A DNA stretch of 64,000 nucleotides from VAZQ01 sp036557705. GTDB lineage: Bacteria; Pseudomonadota; Alphaproteobacteria; Rhizobiales; Xanthobacteraceae. Below, piece after piece: positions 25,248 through 33,373 of this stretch (position 1 is its first letter; each line of letters begins with the position of its first letter). A program made the translations under genes and the position numbers. The stretch covers positions 1-64,000 of the forward strand of contig DATBHB010000155.1 of the NCBI GenBank assembly GCA_036557705.1, read 5' to 3'. The notes under the pieces are model-generated. The model was given only the letters and a program-made list of their open reading frames with translations. It was not told the DNA's origin and did no database searches.

Positions 25248-26714
25248 ATGTCCGAACATACTCTTCGCCCTGCCGCTGACCGGATTGTGATTTCCGAGGC
25301 TGTCATTCCGTGGCTCGTCGCGGCGGGGATCTATGTTCTGCTGATTACCCTGGGCGGCCGGCTGCTTGCCGATCCGGACAGCTATTCGCATATCGCCCTC
25401 GGCCGCTGGATATTGGAGCATCATGCGGTTCCCACGGGGGATCCGTTTTCGCAGACCATGCAGGGGGCGCACTGGATCGCATTCGAGTGGTTGTCCCAGG
25501 TCGCCTATGCGATGGCGTTCAAACTCGGCGGCTGGATTGCGGTTGTCGCTCTTGCCGCCGCTGCCGCTGCTGCCGCTTTCGCTCAGCTCGCGCGGCTTCT
25601 GCTGCGGGAATGGCAACCGGTCCCGACTATTATCGCTTTGCTTGCAGCCCTCGTACTTCTCTCGCCGCACATTCTGGCGCGACCGCATTTGCTGGCGCTG
25701 CCGCTGATGGTGACCTGGGTTGGATCGCTGATTAGCGCCGACGATGAAAGCCGTGCGCCATCCTGGTGGCTGCTTCCGCTAATGACGCTATGGGCGAACC
25801 TTCACGGCAGCTTTACGTTTGGGCTTGCGATTACCGCTCCCATCGCGTGCGAAGCGATCTGGAAAGCGCAAAAACCCGACCGCTGGCAGGTCGCCAAACG
25901 CTGGGCGTCCTTCGCGGTCCTCGCGGTTGCCGCCGCCTGCCTCAATCCTTACGGCCCGGAAATGATTCTCGTGACGGGTCGGGCCGCAGCGCTGGGAGAA
26001 TCGTTGTCGGCAATCATCGAATGGCAGCCGCAGGATTTCAGTCGGTTTGGCGCTTTCGAATTGATTTTGCTGGGCGGTCTTGGCTTCGCGCTTTATCGCG
26101 GGGTGAGATTGCCGCCTGTTCGGATCGTCATGCTGTTGGGAATTCTGCACCTTGGGCTGGCGCAATCGCGGCACGCCGATCTCGTTGGACTGCTGGTACC
26201 ATTATTTCTGGCGCGGCCGCTCGCCACGCAATTCGGGGCACTCGCCGCAGTCCGAGGCGGCGCACAAGCGCGCGCTCAATTTGTGCCTGCGGCTGCCATC
26301 GGCCTGCTGTTGCCGCTGATTGCGTTCACGGGCCTGATCGCGCGCAACGGCGTGATGCCGGCCGCCAATATTACGCCCGCAAGTGCACTCAGATCCATTG
26401 ACGTCGATGCCGGCCCGATCTTCAACGATTACAACTTCGGAGGCTATTTCGATTTTATGGGTCTTCGTCCGTTCATCGACGGCAGAACGGAGCTCTACGG
26501 AGCAGCGTTCACGCTGCGATACGAGCGCGCGTTGAGTCTGGTGGATCTTCCCGATTTTTTGCGAATGCTCGACGAGTATCATTTCCAAACAACCTTACTT
26601 GTTCCGAACCGGCCGGCGGCCGCCCTGATGGACCGATTGCCGGACTGGCAGCGCGTCTACGCCGACAATGTGGCCGTGGTACACGTGCGGCGGGCGGAGC
26701 GTAGGGCGCAATAG
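25248..26714 (+). CDS. polytopic GT-C-like membrane protein (putative glycosyltransferase)
   Basis: Encodes 488 residues from ATG 25248, with GAGGTGA upstream. About 9-11 hydrophobic segments cover residues 20-370. The first outer loop reads GGRLLADPDSYSHIALGRWIL, then DPFSQTMQGAHWIAFEWLSQV. An acidic DPD motif in the first loop after a membrane segment is what GT-C polyprenyl-phosphate-sugar transferases use for catalysis. The C-terminal 110 residues are soluble, with FNDYNFGGYFDFMGLRPFIDGRTELYG. The stop codon TAG and the preceding R-R-A-Q are supplied by a palindromic repeat shared with the convergent GT2 gene. The GT-C assignment is inferred; the family is poorly characterised. Confidence 0.65.
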   Translation: MSEHTLRPAADRIVISEAVIPWLVAAGIYVLLITLGGRLLADPDSYSHIALGRWILEHHAVPTGDPFSQTMQGAHWIAFEWLSQVAYAMAFKLGGWIAVVALAAAAAAAAFAQLARLLLREWQPVPTIIALLAALVLLSPHILARPHLLALPLMVTWVGSLISADDESRAPSWWLLPLMTLWANLHGSFTFGLAITAPIACEAIWKAQKPDRWQVAKRWASFAVLAVAAACLNPYGPEMILVTGRAAALGESLSAIIEWQPQDFSRFGAFELILLGGLGFALYRGVRLPPVRIVMLLGILHLGLAQSRHADLVGLLVPLFLARPLATQFGALAAVRGGAQARAQFVPAAAIGLLLPLIAFTGLIARNGVMPAANITPASALRSIDVDAGPIFNDYNFGGYFDFMGLRPFIDGRTELYGAAFTLRYERALSLVDLPDFLRMLDEYHFQTTLLVPNRPAAALMDRLPDWQRVYADNVAVVHVRRAERRAQ

Positions 26715-26779
26715 CGCAAGCGTATTGCGCCAGCCGCGGTGCCGTGTGAGGCGCAATACGCTTCGCTATTGCGCCCTAC
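26701..26779. repeat. class D palindrome (GTAGGGCGCAATAGCG) containing two stop codons
   Basis: A 79-base near-perfect inverted repeat from GTAG (26701) to CTAC (26779). The arms are GTAGGGCGCAATAGCG and CGCTATTGCGCCCTAC, with a second inner stem AAGCGTATTGCGCC/GGCGCAATACGCTT. Each arm contains TAG in frame for the gene entering from that side: the plus gene stops at 26712-26714 and the minus gene at 26766-26768. Confidence 0.92.
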
Positions 26780-27797
26780 GATTGTCGGCCGTCGGTCCTG
26801 TTAATTCTCCCTGCAAGCGGGGAGAAGTCGATCCGGCGGCACGAGCAAAGCCCGCCTGCTCTGCCACGACATAGAGCGGCCTGCGCTTCACCTCGCCATG
26901 GATGCGGCCGACATAGAGCCCCATGATTCCGGTCATGATCATGTTGATACCGGAGAGAAGCGACACGATGACGATCGTCGACGCCCAGCCGACCACGAGC
27001 CTGCTATCTCCCGCGAGCCAGCGGATGAGCACGCTCATGCCATAAAGAACCGCGAAAGCCGAGACTGCGAAGCCGCCCCAGATCGCCAGCCGCAACGGCG
27101 CATCGGAAAATCCGATCACCCCGTTCACTGCCAGTCGCACCATCTTCCACAATGGATATTTCGTTTCGCCGGCGAGACGCGGCAGCCGGTGAAAGGCGAC
27201 TTCCGTTTGCCGAAATCCAAGCCAGGCAAACATGCCGCGGACGAAGCGATCCTGTTCCGGCATGGCGCGGAACGCTTCCACAACCTTGCGGTCGACCAGG
27301 CGGAAATCGCCGGCGTCTCGCGGAATGTCGATCGAAGCCAGGCGGCCCAGCAGCTTATAGAATAGGCTCGCGGTCCACAGCTTGAGGCGCGTCTCGCCTT
27401 CGCGCGCGAGGCGCCGGCCATAGACGACCTCGTAGCCTTCCTTCCACCGTTCGACCATCTTCCCGATCACTTCGGGCGGGTCCTGCAAATCGGCATCCAT
27501 CACGATGACGGCATTGCCCGCCGCGATATCCATGCCCGCGGAAATTGCGATCTGATGACCGAAATTCCGCGACAGCCGCAGATAGCGATAACGGCGATCG
27601 TCCTCGGCCTTTGCCCGCAGCACGATCGGGCCACAATCGCTGCTGCCGTCATCCACGAAAATGACTTCTGCGGCGCCGTCCAAGTCCGCCAGCAGCAGAT
27701 CGAGGCGCCGGAACAATACCGGAAGGACCGCCTGCTCGTTGTAAACCGGGATGACTATGCTGTAGCGAGGATGAAAGCCGGAATTTGCTTGGGTCAT
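26766..27797 (-). CDS. family 2 glycosyltransferase, DPM1/GtrB type
   Basis: Encodes 343 residues from ATG 27797; ATG 27827 and GTG 27845 are in frame but not better supported. The GT2 core has YSIVIPVYNEQ, VIFVDDGSSD and VIVMDADLQDPPE, all intact, and GDFRLVDRKV. Two C-terminal membrane segments (about 240-265 and 275-300) match GtrB-type enzymes that load a sugar onto undecaprenyl phosphate at the cytoplasmic face. It is convergent with the GT-C-like gene, a natural partner. The protein ends R-R-A-Q because its stop lies in the class D palindrome. Confidence 0.88.
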   Translation of the reverse strand: MTQANSGFHPRYSIVIPVYNEQAVLPVLFRRLDLLLADLDGAAEVIFVDDGSSDCGPIVLRAKAEDDRRYRYLRLSRNFGHQIAISAGMDIAAGNAVIVMDADLQDPPEVIGKMVERWKEGYEVVYGRRLAREGETRLKLWTASLFYKLLGRLASIDIPRDAGDFRLVDRKVVEAFRAMPEQDRFVRGMFAWLGFRQTEVAFHRLPRLAGETKYPLWKMVRLAVNGVIGFSDAPLRLAIWGGFAVSAFAVLYGMSVLIRWLAGDSRLVVGWASTIVIVSLLSGINMIMTGIMGLYVGRIHGEVKRRPLYVVAEQAGFARAAGSTSPRLQGELTGPTADNRRAQ

Positions 27798-27861
27798 ATT
27801 GAAGGCCCGCGTGGCATTGAATGCCATCGAGCCTAAGGCGACCACATTAAGAGTTGTTTAG

Positions 27862-27893
27862 TGGGGGCGGGTTTCAAACCCGCCCCTCCCGGA
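27862..27893. repeat. class C palindrome supplying the stop of the Lrp gene
   Basis: GGGGGCGGGTTTCAAACCCGCCCCTCCC, a short perfect hairpin of the class found at 1608 and 50137. The head here is GTGG rather than GTAG. The TGA stop of the Lrp/AsnC gene (27874-27876) is the loop-side TTTGA of this repeat, so the last codons G-R-V-stop are repeat sequence. Confidence 0.85.
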
Positions 27894-28338
27894 TCGGCAG
27901 CGCCGTAGTCGACTTGATCCGCTCCATGGCGAAGCGGGAGGTCACGTTCTTTAGCGGTACCGACGCAATCAGCCGCTTATAGAATGCGTCGTAACCCGCA
28001 ATGTCGGGCACGACCACGCGCAGCATATAATCGACGTCGCCGGCCATGCGGTAGAACTCCATAACCTCAGGCATGGCGGTTACTGTTTCGGCAAAACGCG
28101 CGAGCCATTCCTGTGAATGGTCGCCGGTCTCGATCGATACGAAGACCGTGACGCCAAGTCCCAGCTTTTCCTGATCGACGAGCGCCACCCGCTTCTGGAT
28201 CACGCCCTCGGTTTCGAGCCGTTGAATACGTTTCCAGCACGGCGTTGAAGAGAGGCCGACACGATTGCCGATCTCGGCGACCGAGAGCGAGGCGTCATCT
28301 TGCAGCAGGGCGAGGATTTTGCGGTCTATGGCGTCCAT
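27874..28338 (-). CDS. Lrp/AsnC family transcriptional regulator
   Basis: Encodes 154 residues from ATG 28338; the longer open frame upstream is a shadow of the kinase gene. The N-terminal helix-turn-helix reads MDAIDRKILALLQDDASLSVAEIGNRVGLSSTPCWKRIQRLE, and the C-terminal RAM domain has VTAMPEVMEFYRMAGDVDYMLRVVV. It would bind DNA as a dimer or octamer and respond to an amino acid or related ligand. It is the last gene of a nudC-kinase-lrp set, 58 bases after the kinase. Its own target is not evident. Confidence 0.93.
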   Translation of the reverse strand: MDAIDRKILALLQDDASLSVAEIGNRVGLSSTPCWKRIQRLETEGVIQKRVALVDQEKLGLGVTVFVSIETGDHSQEWLARFAETVTAMPEVMEFYRMAGDVDYMLRVVVPDIAGYDAFYKRLIASVPLKNVTSRFAMERIKSTTALPIREGRV

Positions 28339-28396
28339 GCCGTGTGTGTAGAAGCATTTTCTTCCAAGTCCTACAAGGGCCCTTTTATAGAGAAAA

Positions 28397-29341
28397 TTAT
28401 TCCTTACAAGCCGATTCATGCGATGCCAAGAAAGCTTCCGTTTCCTCCCGACATGGGGTCCCTGAAATCCCGCCGAACCGAGTGCATTTAAGAGCGGCGC
28501 TCGCCGCGCCGAACCGCAGCGCGGAGAGCACATTGCTGCCTTCGGCCAGGGCCAGCGCAAATGCGCCGTGAAAAGTATCGCCGGCTCCGAGCGTATCGAC
28601 CGCGCGCACGGAGAACGCGGGAAAACGGCGCACAACGCCGGCATCCATCCAAAGCACGTCATCCGGCCCATTCGTGACTGCGAGGAAGCCCGAGATCGTC
28701 TCGGCCGCGCGGCACAATCCCGCCGCAGGGTCGGGGGAGGCCGCGGTTGCGCGGAGCGCCTCGGACGAAAAAATAATGTGCGAGGCAAGGGCAAACAGTC
28801 GATCCGCGAGCTGCGTGGCCCGGTCGGCGTCAAGCACGACAGGAATTCGCCGCGCCCGTGCGGCGGCGCAGATGGGCGCCACGAATTGCGGGAAACGGTT
28901 GTCGGCGAGCACCACGTCGACATCCGCAACGAGACCTGCCGGATCGGGCGGCTCGACGCCAGTGAGTTTCGCGCCGGGCCGGGTTGCAACCATCTTCTCG
29001 CCGTCGCGATCGATGAAGATTCCCGAGACCGAGATCGAGCCGCCTTCGACCTGAACGACGCCCCGCGCATCGACGTCCATTCGCTCAAGGCCGTTGAGAA
29101 GACGACTGCTGGCCTCATCGCTTCCGACTGGACCGGCAAACCGCGCGATCCCGCCGAGGCGCGCCACCGCAATGGCCGCATTGACGGCACAGCCGCCCGT
29201 CGTGGCGACAAGCGCTTCGGCATGGACTTTCTCTCCGGGCGCGGGGAAACGGTCGACCTTGAACAGGAAGTCCTCAACCGCAATGCCGGCGCAGAGCACC
29301 ACGGCCGGCCGGCCGTGCGCGTTCGCGTCAGCGGAATTCAA
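28397..29341 (-). CDS. PfkB/ribokinase family carbohydrate kinase
   Basis: Encodes 314 residues. PfkB signature 1 region is GEKVHAEALVATTGGCAVNAAIAVARLGG, and signature 2 holds the anion hole and catalytic Asp, DTLGAGDTFHGAF. It is an ATP-dependent sugar or nucleoside kinase with unresolved substrate (ribokinase or ketohexokinase-like length). The start overlaps the end of nudC by 14 bases, and the lrp gene follows, so the three are probably one transcript. Confidence 0.9.
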   Translation of the reverse strand: MNSADANAHGRPAVVLCAGIAVEDFLFKVDRFPAPGEKVHAEALVATTGGCAVNAAIAVARLGGIARFAGPVGSDEASSRLLNGLERMDVDARGVVQVEGGSISVSGIFIDRDGEKMVATRPGAKLTGVEPPDPAGLVADVDVVLADNRFPQFVAPICAAARARRIPVVLDADRATQLADRLFALASHIIFSSEALRATAASPDPAAGLCRAAETISGFLAVTNGPDDVLWMDAGVVRRFPAFSVRAVDTLGAGDTFHGAFALALAEGSNVLSALRFGAASAALKCTRFGGISGTPCREETEAFLASHESACKE

Positions 29342-30278
29342 CGCTGTTCTCCACCCAGGCGCGGATGATGTGATACGCGATTGCGAAAGGATGTGGAGCA
29401 GTTAAGCCCTCCGGATGTGCACGGGCAAGCATCAGAGCCACTTCCTCTCGAGCAAACCAGCGTGCAGCGTCCAGTTCGGCACGCTCGATCGTGATATCAT
29501 GCGAGAGCGCCTCGGCATGGCAGCCGATCATCAGCGAGGTCGGGAAAGGCCATGGCTGCGACGCGAAATAACGCACGCGCCCTAACACGATCCCGCTCTC
29601 CTCCCGTGTTTCGCGCCGGACCGCCTCCTCGAACGTCTCCCCCGGCTCGACAAAGCCCGCAAGGCACGACCACATACCCGGCTGAAACCGGTGCGATCGG
29701 CCGAGCAGGCAGCGCTCGCCGGCAACTGCGAGCATGATCACAACCGGGTCGGTGCGCGGAAAGTGCTGCGCCTTGCAGGAGGGGCAATCGCGCCGCCAGC
29801 CGGCCTCGATGACTTCTGTTTGAGCGCCGCAATTGGAGCAGAAGCGGTGGCGCGCGTGCCAGTTGAAGAGAGCCTTGGCTTCGGCGAGCGGAGCGAGGTG
29901 ATGAGGATCGATGAGACCGCGCACCGCGATTGAGCGCAGGTCCGCCGTGGCCAAATCGGGCTGATTTTGAACGGCTTCGGCCGCGGCCGGTTCGAGCGCG
30001 AGCGCAAACCGAGGGGATCCATCATGCAGGCCGAGGAAAGCGCGCTCCGCCGTCTGTCCCAGTGTTCGCGCCGCCGTCGGAAGGAACAGTGGATCGAGGC
30101 GGCTGCCATTATTTCGCAGCACTACGATATCGCCGACGAATATGTAGGTGCGCGCCAGGGGGTTTTGCTCCAGCGTCGCCAGCCCGTTGAAATCGGTACG
30201 CCGCGGCGCTGCTCGGTCGAGGCCAGTGCCGCAATAGCCGAGACGCGGCAGGGGACCGAGATCAAGCCGAGGTGACAT
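29328..30278 (-). CDS. nudC: NADH pyrophosphatase (Nudix)
   Basis: Encodes 316 residues from ATG 30278; the frame is open upstream without support. There is an N-terminal NUDIX-like domain, a zinc ribbon (CSNCG ... CPSC, about residues 149-171), a Nudix box GFVEPGETFEEAVRRETREESG, and the NADH-specific array SQPWPFPTSLM. NudC hydrolyses NAD(H) to NMN(H) and AMP and removes NAD caps from RNA. Every diagnostic element is present. Confidence 0.94.
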   Translation of the reverse strand: MSPRLDLGPLPRLGYCGTGLDRAAPRRTDFNGLATLEQNPLARTYIFVGDIVVLRNNGSRLDPLFLPTAARTLGQTAERAFLGLHDGSPRFALALEPAAAEAVQNQPDLATADLRSIAVRGLIDPHHLAPLAEAKALFNWHARHRFCSNCGAQTEVIEAGWRRDCPSCKAQHFPRTDPVVIMLAVAGERCLLGRSHRFQPGMWSCLAGFVEPGETFEEAVRRETREESGIVLGRVRYFASQPWPFPTSLMIGCHAEALSHDITIERAELDAARWFAREEVALMLARAHPEGLTAPHPFAIAYHIIRAWVENSVEFR

Positions 30279-30443
30279 GCCGGGCTCCAATTGCGGAAAA
30301 CAGCACGGAGGCGCTCGCAGGCGCCGCCATGTCTGACAGCTTTCAGAGCTAGCAAATTTCGGGGTACTTTGCCCAAGCGCCGTTCCCGTCATCGGGGACG
30401 GCGCGTCTCGACCGAGCCTCGTAAATACGAAACCTGATGCTGA

Positions 30444-30818
30444 TCAGGGGAAACAAGCCGAAGCAGAAAAGGGAATGGTAACCGACTTGAACCCGAGATT
30501 CGCCACCCAACTCGTGCTCCCGGAAACGGTATGCCCGCAACCCGCAGTCGAGTAGGTGAAGGTTGGAGCGCTGCCCGGACCGAAGTAGCGGCCGCTGGCA
30601 TAAGTCGTGATTGCGCTGGAGCTGCTGCAGCTCGTGCTGTTGACCGAAGCGCAACGGGCCGCGTCCTCCACCGCGAACTGAAGGCTGCCGGCGATGAACA
30701 GAGCCATGCACAAATACAGCGTGCCGACAAACAGGGTAATGACAACCGGCGCAATAATGCCGAACTCCACGGCGGTGGTACCGCGGCTATCCCTCCGGCA
30801 TTCTCGGAACGTAAACAC
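30444..30818 (-). CDS. TadE/TadF-type minor pilin
   Basis: Encodes 124 residues from a GTG at 30818, 3 bases after the preceding stop. The leader is RRDSRGTTAVEFGIIAPVVITLFVGTLYL: a basic N-region, a Gly-Thr-Thr-Ala-Val-Glu-Phe cleavage region as in TadE pseudopilins, then one membrane helix. The rest is small and Ser/Thr-rich with cysteines (CASVNSTSCSS, GCG). It would be processed by CpaA and help Flp pilus assembly. It is third in a three-gene pilin operon. Confidence 0.85.
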   Translation of the reverse strand: MFTFRECRRDSRGTTAVEFGIIAPVVITLFVGTLYLCMALFIAGSLQFAVEDAARCASVNSTSCSSSSAITTYASGRYFGPGSAPTFTYSTAGCGHTVSGSTSWVANLGFKSVTIPFSASACFP

Positions 30819-30821
30819 GGA

Positions 30822-31388
30822 TCAGCCCAATCTCATCATCGCGGTTCGCGTTATTGGAGTGGTGAACTTGCTGGCAACCGTAATGCTCGGGAACAGCGGG
30901 GCGTAGCTGAAGGTGGTCTGGATCACGATATAGTCGCCGGGCTGCAGGCTGGGCTCTCCAGCGGCCGTGCAATCGGCGGGTCTGCTGCTCACACTGCTCA
31001 TGTACTCAAGGGCATTGGACGAATTCACACAGTAATAGCCTTCGGACGGGGAGCCTGACTGGAGGCTCACCTGCGTTCCGAGCGAAGTACTTTGCACTGC
31101 GGTGGTGACGGCGGCGTTGAGTCCCGAACAGTTTACGGTCGCCGGAAGCTGCGACAGCGGACAGGTCTTCCACGCCGCCTGCGCTCCCATCTCGGTCGCG
31201 TTCTCCACCTCCATGCGCTCATAGAGGTAAATCCCGATGTCGGCGACATTGAGCATCCCGACCGACAGAAACAGCCCAAACATGGCAAATTCTATCGCCG
31301 CTACCCCGCGCTGGTTGCGCCTGAGACTGGCTGCGCTTTCGGCCGCATTGTACAGCCACGATGAAAATCGATTGCCGCATCTCGGCAT
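30822..31388 (-). CDS. TadE/TadG-type minor pilin
   Basis: Encodes 188 residues from ATG 31388, with GGGAG upstream. The pseudopilin leader is RRNQRGVAAIEFAMFGLFLSVGMLNVADIGIYLYERM, with the Glu typical of prepilin cleavage sites at position +5. The periplasmic part is polar and holds cysteines in CPLSQLPATVNC, YYCVN and DCTAAG. It is the middle gene of the minor-pilin operon. Confidence 0.85.
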   Translation of the reverse strand: MPRCGNRFSSWLYNAAESAASLRRNQRGVAAIEFAMFGLFLSVGMLNVADIGIYLYERMEVENATEMGAQAAWKTCPLSQLPATVNCSGLNAAVTTAVQSTSLGTQVSLQSGSPSEGYYCVNSSNALEYMSSVSSRPADCTAAGEPSLQPGDYIVIQTTFSYAPLFPSITVASKFTTPITRTAMMRLG

Positions 31389-31547
31389 CACGCGCGCTCC
31401 CGCAGGTTTGCAGTCCTTGTTGCGCAGGAACATTGCGCCTCGATTAAGGACCGCATTGTCGACTGCTGAACGAAGAGAACGGGTTGTCGAATTGCCGAAC
31501 ATTTCACTAACAGCTTTCGTCGGATTTGGTGAAACAGCTCTCTGAGT

Positions 31548-32903
31548 TCAGAGGACCAGCTGACCTCTCGCCGGAACACTGGCGGCGGGCATCGACAGGC
31601 CCGCTGCACCGCATGAGCCGCGAGAGAGAATGTCGCCGGTGCCGTCGATCGTGATATTATCCACCACAAGCACGAAACACGACTGACCATTGCTCGACTT
31701 GTTCACTGCTCCCTTGAAGGTCACGCTCGCATGCGGCATGTAAACGAGTCCCGTCATATCCCAGGTCGGGCTGTTGCCGGCATACGTAACATCGACGCCG
31801 CTGGTGAGACTCGGATCCTGGTACATCGCAACACCGGACCAGGTGCCGCTAGTCGGAGCAGCGATATCGAAAGTGCCGCCGCCGGTCGGCGCGTGGGTAT
31901 AGGAGCCCGCAGTCCCGGAAAAGACGACCGTGAGGCCGGAACCGGCCGCGGTCTGGAACGTGTATCCATTGCTGTCGAGCTGACCGTTCTCGATGACCAG
32001 GACGGCGCCGGAGCCTGAGGCATTTATGGTGACGTTGCCGGTGAGCTGGACGTCGCCGCACATCATGACATTGTCGCTCCAGCTATAGCTTCCTGACAGC
32101 TGATTGCTCGCAGGCAGCGCTGGCGCCTTCTTCGAGGTAGGCTCCTGCGGATATGATGCGCATGTGTTGGTGGGAATGTTACTCGCGAGCCCGGAATAAG
32201 GATCCGATACGGTCGGGACGTTCGAGTATTCGGTGATGCCGCAATTGTTGTCGGTGCCGTGGGCCAAGCCGTCGGTGGCATTAAGGTTGTGGCCATGGCA
32301 GGTCGCCCCGGTATTTGACATGACGTTGCAGCCGGTCAGATCGGCGTGGGGGGAACCGTTGCCGAGGATACCAGGATTGGTTCCGCTGCTGGCGAGCGCA
32401 AGCAGGCAAAGCGAAACCGAGACGGTCCCTTGCGTTGCTACGGCCGTGCTGGTCAACGATTTCGCCGCGGCGCTGTTGAGCGTGGTATCGCCCTTGAAGC
32501 CGACGACTTGTGACAAATACAGTGGAACCGTATCGGTGATCGTCACGCTGTAGCAGGTGCTGCCTCCGCCGGGGCAGCTGGCGCTGTTCGACGCCGTCAC
32601 GGTAACATTATTGCTGCCGTCGGTGAAGCCGTATTGGGCTGCAACCGCTTTGGCCTCGGTAGCGTAATTGGATGTGCCATTGGTTGCTGCGGCAATGACC
32701 GCCGCATCAGCGGCGTTCTGCATCGCCCGTTTAGTCATATACCAGTAGCTGACCTCAAATCCGACAGCCATGGAGCCGACCAGAGGCACCATCAGCAGAC
32801 CCGCCATGATGGCGACGGTGCCGCGCCGGTCCGCTCGCAGTCGGTGGAGGTCGCGAATGATCGCGGCAGAGCAGGACGAGAGTTTATTGCGGAACCGTAA
32901 CAT
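31548..32903 (-). CDS. TadG-related pilus assembly protein
   Basis: Encodes 451 residues from ATG 32903 (GGAG 9 bases upstream; ATG 32930 lacks a site). The N-terminal Flp-type anchor reads RADRRGTVAIMAGLLMVPLVGSMAVGFEVSYWYMTKRAMQNAADAA, as in TadG proteins. The long exported part is Gly/Ser/Thr/Asn-rich with many small beta-prone units and several cysteines (CPGGGSTCYS, CHGHN, NNCG). I see no MIDAS motif, so the von Willebrand domain of many TadG proteins seems absent. It is the first gene of the minor-pilin operon. Confidence 0.82.
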   Translation of the reverse strand: MLRFRNKLSSCSAAIIRDLHRLRADRRGTVAIMAGLLMVPLVGSMAVGFEVSYWYMTKRAMQNAADAAVIAAATNGTSNYATEAKAVAAQYGFTDGSNNVTVTASNSASCPGGGSTCYSVTITDTVPLYLSQVVGFKGDTTLNSAAAKSLTSTAVATQGTVSVSLCLLALASSGTNPGILGNGSPHADLTGCNVMSNTGATCHGHNLNATDGLAHGTDNNCGITEYSNVPTVSDPYSGLASNIPTNTCASYPQEPTSKKAPALPASNQLSGSYSWSDNVMMCGDVQLTGNVTINASGSGAVLVIENGQLDSNGYTFQTAAGSGLTVVFSGTAGSYTHAPTGGGTFDIAAPTSGTWSGVAMYQDPSLTSGVDVTYAGNSPTWDMTGLVYMPHASVTFKGAVNKSSNGQSCFVLVVDNITIDGTGDILSRGSCGAAGLSMPAASVPARGQLVL

Positions 32904-32930
32904 GTCGTGTGTCTCCAGAAGCTCTCTCAT

Positions 32931-33373
32931 TTACGCAGCAAAGTTGCCGGGTCATTAAGCAGCGAGGCTGGTTGTACGGTCGAACAACTTCGTTATTGTC
33001 ACAGTTAAAGTTTTCACCGGACCGAGCGCCGCTGTCTCGCAAACGTCGAAACAGCCGATTTACGAGTGAGGCTCATCTGAACAGATTTCGGCGAAATGCC
33101 GTTCGCCAATTTAGAATACAGAAACTTCTACTTTCTCAATCCATTGAGTAAAACTTTAGCAAAATAAGGATAATACCGAATTGGCCAGCAAAGGGTTCGC
33201 ATCCCCTGCGGGGAGCGGACCCTTGCCGTCGATGACAAATCGGCAGCGTTCTAGACATCCAGCCAATTGCGGTGGATGGCCTCCGTAACATAATTTTCAG
33301 ACCAGTCGTGTAATGACTGCGTCCAGACCGGGCCAGACAGACTGGCTCAAATTCTTCAGTGCCAGGGGGGCGC
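32931..33373. other. divergent intergenic region, AT-richer
   Basis: A 443-base gap between the pilin operon and the HerA-like gene. Bases 32990-33180 are visibly AT-richer than surrounding sequence, which fits promoters in both directions. A GC hairpin lies at about 33189-33222 (GGGTTCGCATCCCC / GGGGAGCGGACCC). No credible gene; a GGGGGG run precedes the ATG at 33374. Confidence 0.5.
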
